NCBI RefSeq assembly: GCF_000092065.1
Contig: NC_009375.1
Span: 124,001 to 188,000, forward strand
From: Ostreococcus lucimarinus CCE9901
Taxonomy: Eukaryota > Chlorophyta > Mamiellophyceae > Mamiellales > Bathycoccaceae
DNA length: 64,000 bases
Direction of reading: 5' to 3'
Made by a program: the position numbers and the translations under genes. The notes below the pieces were generated by a model that saw only the letters and a list, made by a program, of their open reading frames with translations, was not told the DNA's origin and searched no databases. Below, piece after piece: positions 38,902 to 48,726 of the stretch (positions are counted from its first letter, which is position 1; every line of letters begins with the position of its first letter).

Positions 38902-39894
38902 ATGGCGCGCGCGCGCGCCGACGCGCGCGACGCGCGCGCGAGCGATTGGCGCGCGTTCGTCGCCGGCGTCGCGGGCGGCGCGTCGAGCACGCTCGCGCTG
39001 CACCCGCTCGACGTCGTGAAGACGCGGCTGCAGGTGCAGGACGACCCGGACGCGCGACGCGCGCGGTACGCGGGCGCGTGGCGAGGCGCGCGACGGATCG
39101 TCGCCGAGGAAGGCGCGCGCGGGATCTACGCGGGCGCCGCGCCGGCGATCGTCGGGAGCGCGGTGAGCTGGGGGGCGTATTTCGCGTGGTACGACGGCGC
39201 GCGGGCGCGGTACGCGGACGCGCTCGGACGAGAGCGAAACGGGGCGCTGCCGGCGGGCGCGAACATGATGGCGGCCACGGAGGCGGGGGTGGTGACGACG
39301 GTGCTGACGAACCCGATTTGGGTGGTGAAGACGCGGTTGCAGTTGCAGAGAGGAGGAGGATTAGGGGACGCGGCGAGCGAAGCGGCGAAGAGCGGCGAAA
39401 AGCGATACGCGGGATTCGTCGACGCGTTGGCGACGATCGCGCGAAAGGAAGGGTTGAGAGGGTTATACAAGGGACTCGTGCCGTCGATATGGCTCGTCTC
39501 GCACGGTTCGATACAGTTGACGGCGTACGAGTGGTTGAAGGAAATCGCGGCGAGCGGCAGAGCGAGACGCGCGCGAGGGGGCGCGGCGGACGTCGCCCCG
39601 GTCGAGGCTGGCGCCCTGGGCTTGGCGTCGAAATTCATCGCCGTGACCGCGACTTATCCAATTCAAGTCGTGCGCGCGCGCATTCAACAGCGCTCGGACG
39701 TCGGTAGACCCGCGGACGCCCCGACGTACGCGCGCTTCGGCGAAGCCGTCTCGCGCACCTTCGCTCGCGAGGGCGTTCGCGGCTTCTACAAGGGCTTCGC
39801 CCCCAACGTCGTTCGCGTGTTACCGAGTTCGGCCATCACGTTCGCCGCGTACGAGGGCGTTTTAGGCGTATTAAACGACGATCCCGTCGCGTAG
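38902..39894 (+). CDS. FOLT1: Mitochondrial/plastid carrier, folate transporter-like
   Basis: A SLC25 carrier with three signature repeats: HPLDVVKTRLQVQ, TNPIWVVKTRLQLQ and TYPIQVVRARIQQR. The Trp/Ile in the second repeat, plus GSAVSWGAYFAWYDGARARY and WLVSHGSIQLTAYEWLK, match the folate carrier SLC25A32/FOLT1 group; related NAD or FAD carriers are the alternative. The start at 38902 gives 330 residues. The stop codon lies inside a pentanucleotide repeat. Confidence 0.82.
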   Translation: MARARADARDARASDWRAFVAGVAGGASSTLALHPLDVVKTRLQVQDDPDARRARYAGAWRGARRIVAEEGARGIYAGAAPAIVGSAVSWGAYFAWYDGARARYADALGRERNGALPAGANMMAATEAGVVTTVLTNPIWVVKTRLQLQRGGGLGDAASEAAKSGEKRYAGFVDALATIARKEGLRGLYKGLVPSIWLVSHGSIQLTAYEWLKEIAASGRARRARGGAADVAPVEAGALGLASKFIAVTATYPIQVVRARIQQRSDVGRPADAPTYARFGEAVSRTFAREGVRGFYKGFAPNVVRVLPSSAITFAAYEGVLGVLNDDPVA

Positions 39895-39920
39895 CGTAGC
39901 GTAGCGTAGCGTAGCGTAGC
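39891..39920. repeat. Pentanucleotide microsatellite (GTAGC)6
   Basis: Six perfect units; the TAG stop of the carrier gene is in the first unit (39892-39894). Confidence 0.93.
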
Positions 39921-40003
39921 CGTTTGCAACGCGTCCTCGCGCGAGGGCGCCTCGAAACGACGATTGGCTTCGCCGACCGACGCCTCGCGCACTTCGCGAC
40001 GCG

Positions 40004-41260
40004 ATGTCGCGCGCGCCCGACGTCGCGAGCGAGCGACGCGACGCGTCGCGCGTGTCCATGCCGTTCGCGCCCGGCGCGATCCCGCGAAGCGAGAGCTACG
40101 ACGCGTTCGTCGCGTCGGTGCCCGACTCGCGCGCGTCGCCGGTGAAATCGCTCGCGCGCGCGCGCGATGCCTCCGCGAGCGCGACGACGGGCGACGACGA
40201 GCGACCGCGCGTGATGCTGCTCCACTGCGGCGGCACGCTCGGGATGGGGGTGGAGTCGTTCGAGCTGCGAGAGGCGGACGTCGTCCCGCGCGCGGGTGGC
40301 AAGTACAGACCGCTGGGGGCGTCGAAATATCTGTTGGACGTGCAGGAGGTGATACCCGAGCTGCGAGATTTCGCGCGGCTGGACGTGGAGGTGTTGATGA
40401 ATAAAGACTCGAGCGAGATGGACGGAAAGGATTGGGTGACGCTCGCGCGGGCGCTGCACGAGAGGAGGGAGGAGTACTCGGCGTTCGTCGTGGCGCACGG
40501 AACGGATACGATGGCGTACGCGGCGAGCGCGCTGTCGTTGATGCTGGTTGGGTTCGGAAAGCCGATCGTGTTGACGGGCTCGCAGTTGCCTCTGTCGTTC
40601 GCGCGATCGGACGCGCGCCAAAATTTGATTGACGCCCTGACGTGCTGTTGCGCGAGTCGAAGCTGCGGAGGTACCGTGGATTTCGCGGAGGTGGCGATTT
40701 GTTTCGGCGGTAAGCTTTTACGCGGGAATCGCGCGTCAAAGACGAGCGCGACGGTGTACGCGGCGTTTAGTTCACCTTCGTATCCAGCGCTCGCGAGATT
40801 AGGAGTGGGGGTCGATTGGAACCACGCGCGTTTGTTACGGCCGGCGCCAGAGTACGCGCCGCAATTTGAGTTGAATTCGAACGTCATACGCGTCCCGGTG
40901 ATTCCTGGCTTAGACATCGAAAAGGCGTACGGCGATTTGTACGGTCGAGGCGTGCGAGGCATCATCTTGGAAGCGTTCGGCGTGGGAAACTTCCCGCAGA
41001 GCCTCGTCCCTTGGCTCACCAGCCAAGCGTCGCGCGGATTGCAAATCTACCTATCGACGCAGTGTCAAAGCGGCGAATTACGACCGGAGCTCTACGCCGC
41101 CGGTCTCGGCGCGTTAGCCGTAGGGGCCAAATCTGGCCCGGTCATGACCAGCGAGTGCGCCGTGGTCAAAATGATGCTCCACATCGCGAATCCCGAGCTC
41201 GAGCTCCACGTATCGTACTCTGGCGAAGCCGGCGACGTCGATTTTTGCGACATCAAGTGA
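40004..41260 (+). CDS. L-asparaginase, bacterial type I/II fold
   Basis: Hydrolyses asparagine to aspartate and ammonia. The two catalytic motifs are present: HCGGTLGMG (first threonine) and VVAHGTDTMAYAA (second Thr-Asp). PIVLTGSQLPLSFARSDARQNL and ILEAFGVGNFP are also diagnostic. At 418 residues it is longer than bacterial enzymes owing to about 60 N-terminal residues. No clear ankyrin tail is seen. An internal ATG at 40058 is an alternative start. It is of the bacterial-type class, different from the Ntn-hydrolase asparaginases of plants. Confidence 0.88.
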   Translation: MSRAPDVASERRDASRVSMPFAPGAIPRSESYDAFVASVPDSRASPVKSLARARDASASATTGDDERPRVMLLHCGGTLGMGVESFELREADVVPRAGGKYRPLGASKYLLDVQEVIPELRDFARLDVEVLMNKDSSEMDGKDWVTLARALHERREEYSAFVVAHGTDTMAYAASALSLMLVGFGKPIVLTGSQLPLSFARSDARQNLIDALTCCCASRSCGGTVDFAEVAICFGGKLLRGNRASKTSATVYAAFSSPSYPALARLGVGVDWNHARLLRPAPEYAPQFELNSNVIRVPVIPGLDIEKAYGDLYGRGVRGIILEAFGVGNFPQSLVPWLTSQASRGLQIYLSTQCQSGELRPELYAAGLGALAVGAKSGPVMTSECAVVKMMLHIANPELELHVSYSGEAGDVDFCDIK

Positions 41261-41518
41261 CCGCTCGCGCCTCGTTCCACGCACTATCCAAACCTAAAAG
41301 TAGCCCTTTTAATTTTAGCCACCGCGCGCCGAATCGACCGACCGCGCCGGCGTCGGGGCCACGGTCAAAATCGCGAACCGCCGCTGGACTCGCGAATGGC
41401 GACTTTGGATGGATGACTTTGGTCGGCATCAGATCGCGACGCGTCCACGACGCACGCGCGCATCGATCTCCCTTTGGACGCGCACACGCGCGCGTGAACG
41501 TGATCCCACGCCGTCGCG

Positions 41519-43286
41519 ATGTCGCTCAAGTCCATCAACCCCAACGCCGAGCTCATGAACGCCGATGCCGCGCTGTTCATGAACATCAACGCCGCCAAGG
41601 GTCTCCAAGACGTGATGAAGACGAATTTAGGCCCGAAAGGGACGATCAAGATGCTCGTCGACGGTGCTGGAGGTGCGTGTACGATCGTTTCGTCGATACA
41701 TCGCGGTTTCGCGCGTCACGGCGGCGCGTGAGAGATGCGCGGTGACGGTGATCTGTTGGATTTCGCGCGAACGCGGCGCGGCGTTGACTCTGTTGACCGA
41801 ACGACTGACGGCGATGTTGAAATCGATGTGCGTAGGTTTGAAGCTCACGAAGGATGGGAACGTGCTGCTGAGAGAGATGCAGATTCAAAACCCGACGGCG
41901 ATCATGATCGCGAGGACGGCGGTGGCGCAGGATGATATCACCGGGGACGGGACGACGACGACGGTGCTCGTCATCGGAGAGTTGTTGAAGCAAGCGGAGC
42001 GGTATTTGAATGAGGGTTTGCATCCGAGAGTGATCGTGGAGGGATTCGATGTGGCGAAACGCGAGTCGCTGAAGTTTTTGGAAACGTTCAAGCGCGCGGC
42101 GCCGGGTGTGGAAGCGCCGGATCGAGAAATGTTGTTGTGCGTGGCGCGCACGGCGTTGCGAACAAAGTTGCGGGAAGAGTTGGCTGATAAGTTGACGACG
42201 ATCGTCGTCGACGCTGTGTTGTGCATCGCCAAACCGGAAGAGTCGATCGATTTGCACATGGTGGAGATCATGACCATGAAGCATCAGACGGATGACGAAA
42301 CCAAATTGATTCAGGGTTTGGTCCTCGACCACGGGGCGAGACATCCGGATATGAAGAGATACGTGGAGGACGCGTTCGTGTTGACGTGTAACATCAGCCT
42401 GGAATACGAACGATCGGAGGTGAACTCGACGTTCATGTACACCGATGCGGAACAGCGCGAGAAGATGGTCGCCGCCGAGCGCGCGTACACCGATGAAACC
42501 GTGCGCAAGGTGATCGCGCTCAAGAAGCAGGTGTGCGACGGCAACGACAAGGGTTTCGTCGTCATCACACAAAAGGGGATCGACCCAATCTCTCTGGACA
42601 TGCTCTGTAAGGAAGGCATTATGGGACTTCGTCGCGCCAAGCGCCGAAACATGGAGCGTCTCGTCCTCGCATGTGGTGGTCAATGCATCAACTCTGTTGA
42701 GGAACTCTCGCCGGAAATTTTGGGCCACGCCGGCGAAGTGTACGAGTACGTCTTGGGCGAGGAAAAGTACACTTTTGTGGAAAAAGTCGTCAACCCGACG
42801 TCGTGCACGGTACTTTTAAAAGGCTCGAACGATCACACCATCGCACAGCTCAAGGATGCGGTGCGAGATGGCTTGCGGGCGGTGAAGAATGTGTTGACCG
42901 ACAAGGCCGTGGTTCCGGGCGCGGGTGCGTTTGAGATGGCCTTGAACAAGCACTTGAAGGAGAACGTCACCAAGATGGTCGAAGGTCGCGCGAAACGCGG
43001 CGTCGAGGCGTTTGCGGAAGCCATGCTCGTGGTCCCGAAGACACTCGCGGAGAACAGCGGTTACGATCCGCAAGACGCCATCATCGACATGCAAGAGGAG
43101 CACGACAGAGGCAACGTCGTCGGTTTCGATATCAGCATCGGCGAGCCCTTCGACCCCACCATGAGTGGTATCTACGACAACTTTCTCGTCAAACAGCAAA
43201 TTCTGCACTCTGCGCCCATCATCGCCACGCAGTTACTCTGCACGGATGAGGTTCTCAGAGCGGGCGTGAACATGCGCAAGCGATGA
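41519..43286 (+). CDS. CCT6: CCT chaperonin subunit zeta (two exons)
   Basis: One of eight subunits of the cytosolic TRiC ring that folds actin, tubulin and other proteins. Exon 1 is 41519-41672 ([20 protein letters not shown], ending MLVDGAG); exon 2 is 41836-43286, resuming [20 protein letters not shown]. The joined 534 residues equal the family length. ATP motifs GDGTTTTV and the zeta-type start NPNAE and [10 protein letters not shown] are clear. The open frame across the intron in exon 2 orientation is coincidental. Confidence 0.93.
41673..41835 (+). other. Intron of CCT6
   Basis: 163 nt, donor GTGCGTGT, acceptor GCGTAG, branch-like GACTGACG near 41801-41808; phase 1 within a glycine codon. 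Confidence 0.88.
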
Positions 43287-43380
43287 TCGACGCGAGTCAG
43301 AAACTTATAGAATTTAGTGGTGGTGCGTACGCACGTACGTAGTAGCAGCGTGTGTGAATCTACAAGGAAAGAATTGCTAA

Positions 43381-44262
43381 TTAAGCGCGCGTGAAAATGT
43401 ATATTCCGCCCGCGGCGGCGCGTCCGATCAACATGTCCTCGTCGCAAAACGTGAGATGATACGTGCCCACGGCGGCGCCAGCTTCTCCGCCGCCCATGGA
43501 CGTCAGAGCGCCCCGAAGCGGAAACTTCAGCTCGAGCTCTTTGATAAACATCAGCACTTGATGATTCAGCGACGACCGAGGCAAAATCGCCGGCGCCAAC
43601 AACGTCTCGGCGAGCGGCGAAATACTAATCTCGCTCACCTGCGCCTCTTGAAACGTCAACGCGATGCGCCGCCGCCCGACATCCTTAAAACTCGCCTGCA
43701 CGCGCAATCCGACGCCTCCCGGCGCGCCAACCTTCGCCTCGCTCAACAAAAACGGCACGCTCAGGCGTATCTCGTTCGTGATCCCCGTATTCGTCCCGTT
43801 CGCGCACCCGAAGCTCTGAAAAATATCCCCCACCTCGGGCACCCCCAACCTCTGCGACGCCATCAACAGCCCCAGCACGTCCGCCGCGTTCGTGTACGCC
43901 AACCGCCACTTCCCATCCAGCGCATCCCACTCGATCGTCTCGCTCGTCGTCAGCCGCTCGAGCGCGCCCGCCGCCGCCATGATCTCCGCCGCGTCGTCGC
44001 GCGTCGCCAGCGCCCCGCGATACGTCCCCGCGCACGCCTCCCGCAGCCGCGCCCTCGCGCGCGCGCGCGCCTCGTCCGCGCGCGCCTCCGCGTCGACGTC
44101 ACCACCCTTTCCTCGCGCGCGCGCGTCGTCGATCGCGCGCGTCGTCGTCGCGCGCGCCCGCTCGAACCTCGAACCGACCCCCGTCGACGTCGTCCTTCGC
44201 GGCGACGCCGCCGCGCGCGCGCGCGCGCGCGTCGCGTCCGCGCGCGCGACGGCGACGCGCAT
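43381..44262 (-). CDS. Plastid-lipid-associated protein (PAP/fibrillin family)
   Basis: A lipocalin-like protein of thylakoids and plastoglobules. The core runs from SETIEWDALDGKWRLAYTN (the W-x-L-x-Y-T-N hallmark) through VGDIFQSFGCANG to the terminal GTYHLTFCDEDMLIGRAAAGGIYIFTR, the conserved R-x-GxxF/Y block. The N-terminal 60 residues are Arg/Ala/Thr-rich, a plausible transit peptide. The start at 44262 was preferred over 44340 because the latter leaves only 26 bp to the divergent neighbour. Substrate specificity is unknown. Confidence 0.82.
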   Translation of the reverse strand: MRVAVARADATRARARAAASPRRTTSTGVGSRFERARATTTRAIDDARARGKGGDVDAEARADEARARARARLREACAGTYRGALATRDDAAEIMAAAGALERLTTSETIEWDALDGKWRLAYTNAADVLGLLMASQRLGVPEVGDIFQSFGCANGTNTGITNEIRLSVPFLLSEAKVGAPGGVGLRVQASFKDVGRRRIALTFQEAQVSEISISPLAETLLAPAILPRSSLNHQVLMFIKELELKFPLRGALTSMGGGEAGAAVGTYHLTFCDEDMLIGRAAAGGIYIFTRA

Positions 44263-44366
44263 CGTCGCGATCGCGTCCCGTTCGCCCGAGCGCCGCGAAC
44301 TCGCGTCGCGCGCGCGTCGCGCGATTGTGACGCGCCACATCGCGCGCGATCGTATTCTCGACGCGA

Positions 44367-45302
44367 ATGCCGCCGCGCCCTCGCGCGGACGCGTCGGTGG
44401 ACCTCGCGCGCGCGCGCGCGAGCGCGGACGACGTCTCGCATCGCCTGTCGGACACGCGCGCGCGCACGGTGCAGGCGGTGGAGCTCACGGAGCGCGCGCT
44501 GAGGGAATTCAGAGACGCGGACGCGCGCGACGCATCGAAACCGCGATCGACGCTCGTCTCGCCGTACGACGGCGAGGAGGACGAGGAGGGCGGAGATAAC
44601 GAACTCACGGCGCTGGTGCGGCAGCTGGAGTCGTTCGCGGAGAAACGAACGGGGACGGGACAGGCGCCGCGAGGGGCGAACGGGACGAGCGGGACGACGC
44701 GCGGCGAACGGGAACGAGAACGGGAACGAGGAGGGGATAAATGGAGCGTGAAGAGCGGAGATAGCGGCGATGGACGATCGATGAACGATGAAAATTCGTT
44801 GGTCGGGTACTCGATGATGTACGGGAGCACGGTGGACGACGATGGGAGCGCGGCGGACGCGGATGAGCTCGCGAGCGAGTTTTCGGTTGATTTTTCGCTG
44901 CCGAGCGAACGCGTGGCTGGGGGTGCGACGGCGAGGAACGATAAAAAGAGCGAGCTCGGGAGCGTGAGTGGGCGGATAAACGCGGTGAGCGATAGTTTAA
45001 CGACGAGCAAGTCGCGATTGCACGAGAGCATCGCGAGCTTGGAGCTCGAAGCCGGGTTGACTGAAAACGGCGCCGAGATGGATTTCGAGCAGTACAAGGA
45101 CGACATGCCCGTGGTCGGGAACACGAAGACCGGTCAGGTCGTCATCGATTTAGCCGCGAGAGGCGTGAACTCGCTCAGTCGATCGAGTTCGCAGTTCATG
45201 GGCGAAGGCAAAGGCGGTCGGGGCGGCGACGGCGCCGAGCTCAGTCCGCTTGTGCGAATGTTCAATAGCGTGTGCGGCGGTTGTTGCGCCCTGCGCAAGT
45301 GA
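44367..45302 (+). CDS. Unknown acidic/Ser-rich protein with Cys-rich C-terminus
   Basis: No family recognised. The N-terminal 60 residues are helical (ASADDVSHRLSDTRARTVQ), a pattern seen in SNARE-like or coiled-coil proteins. A low-complexity region follows with an ERERERER run. A helical segment (KKSELGSVSGRINAVSDSL) comes next, and the end is VRMFNSVCGGCCALRK. Three Cys near the C-terminus could be palmitoylated, hinting at membrane attachment, but this is speculation. The codon pattern supports a real gene. Confidence 0.6.
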   Translation: MPPRPRADASVDLARARASADDVSHRLSDTRARTVQAVELTERALREFRDADARDASKPRSTLVSPYDGEEDEEGGDNELTALVRQLESFAEKRTGTGQAPRGANGTSGTTRGERERERERGGDKWSVKSGDSGDGRSMNDENSLVGYSMMYGSTVDDDGSAADADELASEFSVDFSLPSERVAGGATARNDKKSELGSVSGRINAVSDSLTTSKSRLHESIASLELEAGLTENGAEMDFEQYKDDMPVVGNTKTGQVVIDLAARGVNSLSRSSSQFMGEGKGGRGGDGAELSPLVRMFNSVCGGCCALRK

Positions 45303-45461
45303 CGCCGCGCGCGAGATGACAACCACCACTAGCTACGGTGGGTGCGTGTAAAACTAAACAGCGCAGCGCGACGCGATTCGACGCGACGCGCGCGCTCGAA
45401 TCGAGACGAGCGTCTCTCGGCGCCGCCGCCGCCCTCGCGCGTCACTTCGAGCCCGCCCGCC

Positions 45462-46610
45462 ATGCCGCGACTCCTCTCTCCACGCGCCCTCGCGTCGTCG
45501 CGACTCTCCCTCGAAGCGACGGTGCTTCCGGGTCGTCGCGCGCGCGCCTCGCCGCGCGCGCGCGTCGCCGTCGCGCGGGCGTCCTCGCTGACCATCGCTC
45601 GACCGGACGACTGGCACCTGCACGTCCGCGACGCCTCAAAGCTCGCCGACGTCGTCCCGTTCACGTCGAAGACGTTCAAGCGCGCGCTGGTGATGCCGAA
45701 CCTGACGCCGCCCGTGCGCACGGCGAGCGAGGCTGAAAAGTACCGGGAACTCATCGCGAAGGCGGCGCCGGCGAGCGACGGATTCGAACCGCACATGACG
45801 CTGTATCTCACGGATAACACCACGGTAGAGCAAGTCGAGGAAGCGCACGCGTGTGGATTCGTGCGAGGGTATAAGCTGTACCCGGCAGGGGCGACGACGA
45901 ACAGTGAATTTGGGGTGACGGATGTGGCGAACGTGGCGAAGGCGACGAAACGCATGGCGGAACTGGGGCTGACGTTGCAAGTGCACGGAGAAGTGACGCA
46001 CGCGAGCGTGGACGTGTTCGATCGAGAGGCGAGATTCATTCAGGACGTTTTGATGCCGCTGTTGGATAGATCTCCGGATTTGAGGGTGGTGATGGAACAC
46101 ATCACGACGCGCGACGCCGCCGAGTTTGTCGCCGCGGCGGGGCCGAACGTCGCAGCGTCAGTGACGCCGCAACACGTGCTGTTCAATCGTAACGCCCTTT
46201 TCAAGGGTGGTTTAAGACCACATTTCTATTGCTTGCCCATCTTAAAGCGTGAGGAGCATCGCGAAGCCGTGCTCGCGGCGGCGACGAGCGGGAGCGGCAA
46301 GTTTTTCCTCGGCACCGACAGCGCGCCGCACCCCAAAGGCGCAAAGGAGGCCGCGTGCGGGTGCGCGGGTATCTTCTCTGCGCATGCCGCGTTGCCACTC
46401 TACGCCATGGCTTTCGAATCCGTCGACGCGCTCGACAAGCTCGAGGCGTTTGCGTCGCACAACGGAGCCGACTTTTACCGCGTCCCGCGTAACACCGAGA
46501 CGGTGACGTTGGAGAAGAAGGCTTGGAAAGTGCCGGATGAGTACAAGTTTGGTGACACTACGGTGGTGCCATTTTACGCGGGTGAGGAAATTCCGTGGAG
46601 CGTGGTGTAA
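45462..46610 (+). CDS. PYR4: Dihydroorotase (PyrC type)
   Basis: Third step of pyrimidine synthesis, closing carbamoyl-aspartate to dihydroorotate, in the plastid in plants. The zinc site is complete: HLH in DDWHLHVRD, the carboxylated Lys in GYKLYPAGATTNS, His in LQVHGEV, His in VMEHITT and Asp in GTDSAPH. The ATG at 45462 begins a Ser/Arg/Ala-rich leader of about 40 residues, consistent with plastid import. The catalytic part is full length. It converges with the SDR gene. Confidence 0.93.
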   Translation: MPRLLSPRALASSRLSLEATVLPGRRARASPRARVAVARASSLTIARPDDWHLHVRDASKLADVVPFTSKTFKRALVMPNLTPPVRTASEAEKYRELIAKAAPASDGFEPHMTLYLTDNTTVEQVEEAHACGFVRGYKLYPAGATTNSEFGVTDVANVAKATKRMAELGLTLQVHGEVTHASVDVFDREARFIQDVLMPLLDRSPDLRVVMEHITTRDAAEFVAAAGPNVAASVTPQHVLFNRNALFKGGLRPHFYCLPILKREEHREAVLAAATSGSGKFFLGTDSAPHPKGAKEAACGCAGIFSAHAALPLYAMAFESVDALDKLEAFASHNGADFYRVPRNTETVTLEKKAWKVPDEYKFGDTTVVPFYAGEEIPWSVV

Positions 46611-46658
46611 TTAAAATCGACAACAAATTGTAGGAGACGCGGCGAAGATAATCAGCCA

Positions 46659-47651
46659 TTACAAATTGTACGCCTCGCAGCTCTTGACGCCGTTCTCCTT
46701 GCAAAACTCGATGCTCAAATCCCAAAGCTTCGCGTTAGACTCGGCGTTTTTCGCGCGCGGCGCCATGGCATCGGCGCCGAAACCGGCGAACGCTTTGGAT
46801 AAGAGAGGCATGCCGAACATGTACGTCGCGCTCTTGTGCATCTTGAACAGCTTGGACATTTTAATCTTGAACGGCATGTAAAGCGTCGCCTTTGTTATGG
46901 ACGGCAGCGACGCCGCGTTCACGCTCGTCATCGCTCCTTGCGCGGGCGTCAAGGCCAAGATGCTCATGATCTTTCGCAAAACCGGGTTGTAATCTCTCCA
47001 AATGTTGCTCGCCACGAAGCCCGGATCTGCGGCGGCGCAGACGATCTTGTTATCCGGATACGCCGCATCCAATCGTCGCTGCAGCTCCACCGTCATCGCC
47101 AAACACGCCAACTTGCTCGACCCGTAGTTCCCCTTCGTCTTACTCGCACCCTTGTAGTAGTACTGATACTTGTTTGACCCGAACCACGTCGTCACCGAAC
47201 TCAACGCCACCACCCTCGCGCCGTCGCTCTTCATCAACTGCGGCAACAACAACGACGTGAGCATGAAGTGTCCGAGATAATTCACCCCCATGCATATGTC
47301 GTACCCTTGTTTCGTCGTCTTCGGTCCACTGTATCCGCTCGCCCCGTTCAATCCCGCGTTATTCACCAAGACGTCCAATTTTTCATACTCCTTCCCAAAC
47401 TTTTCCGCGAACGCCCTGACGCTCGCGGCGTCGCTCAGATCGAGCGCCATCACCGCCACGTCGTTCGCGCCCCCGTTTGACGCGTACTCGAGCGCCGCCC
47501 TCGCTCTGTCGATCGAGCGACACGCCATGACGACGCGCGCGCCGGCGTCCGCGAGCAACCTGGCCGTCTGCAACCCGATCCCGGTGTTCGCGCCGGTGAC
47601 CACGGCGATCTTACCGCGCATGTCCACCGCGCACGCGGCGCGAATGCCCAT
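46659..47651 (-). CDS. Short-chain dehydrogenase/reductase, RDH/protochlorophyllide-reductase-like
   Basis: Classical or extended SDR with TGANTGIG (cofactor loop), NNAG, active-site Ser in ALSSVTTWFG and NYGSSKLA (Tyr-x-x-x-Lys). The insert after the active-site Ser and the C-terminal part resemble retinol dehydrogenase/WWOX and POR relatives, but POR Cys residues are not evident. It probably uses NADP(H) given the Arg in MACRSIDRA. The start at 47651 (MGIRAACAVDMRGK) puts the Rossmann fold at residue 15; an in-frame ATG at 47750 would add a basic leader, possibly for organelle targeting. Confidence 0.82.
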   Translation of the reverse strand: MGIRAACAVDMRGKIAVVTGANTGIGLQTARLLADAGARVVMACRSIDRARAALEYASNGGANDVAVMALDLSDAASVRAFAEKFGKEYEKLDVLVNNAGLNGASGYSGPKTTKQGYDICMGVNYLGHFMLTSLLLPQLMKSDGARVVALSSVTTWFGSNKYQYYYKGASKTKGNYGSSKLACLAMTVELQRRLDAAYPDNKIVCAAADPGFVASNIWRDYNPVLRKIMSILALTPAQGAMTSVNAASLPSITKATLYMPFKIKMSKLFKMHKSATYMFGMPLLSKAFAGFGADAMAPRAKNAESNAKLWDLSIEFCKENGVKSCEAYNL

Positions 47652-47860
47652 GGCGCTTCGTTGGACGACGTCGACGACGGTCGGGCGCGATCGCGCGCGC
47701 GACGCGACGTCGCGGCGGAGTGACGACTTTATCCACTTCGCTCGGGACACTTTTCGGCGCGACTCCGAGGCGCGACGCGCACGTCGCGACGCGCCGACGC
47801 GCTTCGACCGGTCGCGCGCGCGCGGACGAGCGACGATAGACGCGGGCGATCGTCGAGACG

Positions 47861-48505
47861 ATGCCGGCGCCGACGCGACCGCCGACGCGACACCACCACT
47901 TCGAGACTGGGACGTACAAACCGAGCGGGCTGTTCCTGCCGGACGACGAGTACGGACGCGCTTTGGACGCGCTGGTGAAGGGCTGCGTCGATTGCTTGCT
48001 GACGAACGAAAAGGGAGAGGTTTTGCTCGGGCTGCGCAAGCACGAACCGGCGAAAGGGACGTGGTGGTACATCGGTGGACGGATGCGCACGGGGGAGACG
48101 GTGGAGGAGACGGCGAGACGGCACGCGAAGCGAGACATCGGGATCGAGATCGACACGGAGCGGTTTCGATTCGTGACCACGAGCACGATGAATTGGGAAT
48201 TTCGAGTGCAGGAGCCGGCGGGGAACGGGACGTGCGATATTAACGTGGTCCTCGCGGCGACGCTGACGGAGGAGGAAATCGCGCGCAAGACGATGTGCGC
48301 CGACGAATATTTAGATCAAAAATTTTGGTCCGTGGAGGACATCTTAGCCGTGACGGACGAAAAAGTGATTTTACCGCCGATTCACATCTCTGCAAAGAAA
48401 ATGGTGTGGTCTGAACGCGAGGATGCGATGTACGCGGCGGTGGCTCGCGGCGCGGACGACGCGGAAATCGCCCGACTCGCGCGCCGCGCGTACGAGTTCG
48501 CGTGA
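47861..48505 (+). CDS. Nudix-fold hydrolase, GDP-mannose hydrolase-like, with altered Nudix box
   Basis: The 214-residue protein has the Nudix layout: VDCLLTNEKGEVLLGLRKHEPAKGTWWYIGGR, then GGRMRTGETVEETARRHAKRD. In the motif GX5EX7REUXEEXGU the first Gly and Glu are kept. The REUXEE part reads RHAKRD, so two metal-binding Glu are His and Arg and the third is Asp. GDP-mannose mannosyl hydrolases also have a divergent box and overall resemble this protein, so activity may persist by a modified mechanism. Substrate is unknown. Confidence 0.78.
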   Translation: MPAPTRPPTRHHHFETGTYKPSGLFLPDDEYGRALDALVKGCVDCLLTNEKGEVLLGLRKHEPAKGTWWYIGGRMRTGETVEETARRHAKRDIGIEIDTERFRFVTTSTMNWEFRVQEPAGNGTCDINVVLAATLTEEEIARKTMCADEYLDQKFWSVEDILAVTDEKVILPPIHISAKKMVWSEREDAMYAAVARGADDAEIARLARRAYEFA

Positions 48506-48726
48506 AGCGTTCGACGTGGCGGACGCGGGCTTTCGCGAAGCCATAGTTAGACGCAATTGTTTTAATGATTGATGCGCAAATGTTTTCGTGTTGTTACACT
48601 AACTGACTAAGTAAGAAGTCTTCGATCATCGTCGTGAAAATTGGCGCGGCGGAGCGCACATCGTTAGCGCTGCCCATCCTTGCTTGAAAAAATGTTGTTT
48701 GTTTATCTTTGTCCGATATCGTTCGA

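Noticed and set aside
43456-44502. 348-codon open frame over the fibrillin gene
   Set aside because: Arg/His/Gln-rich antisense shadow without domains.
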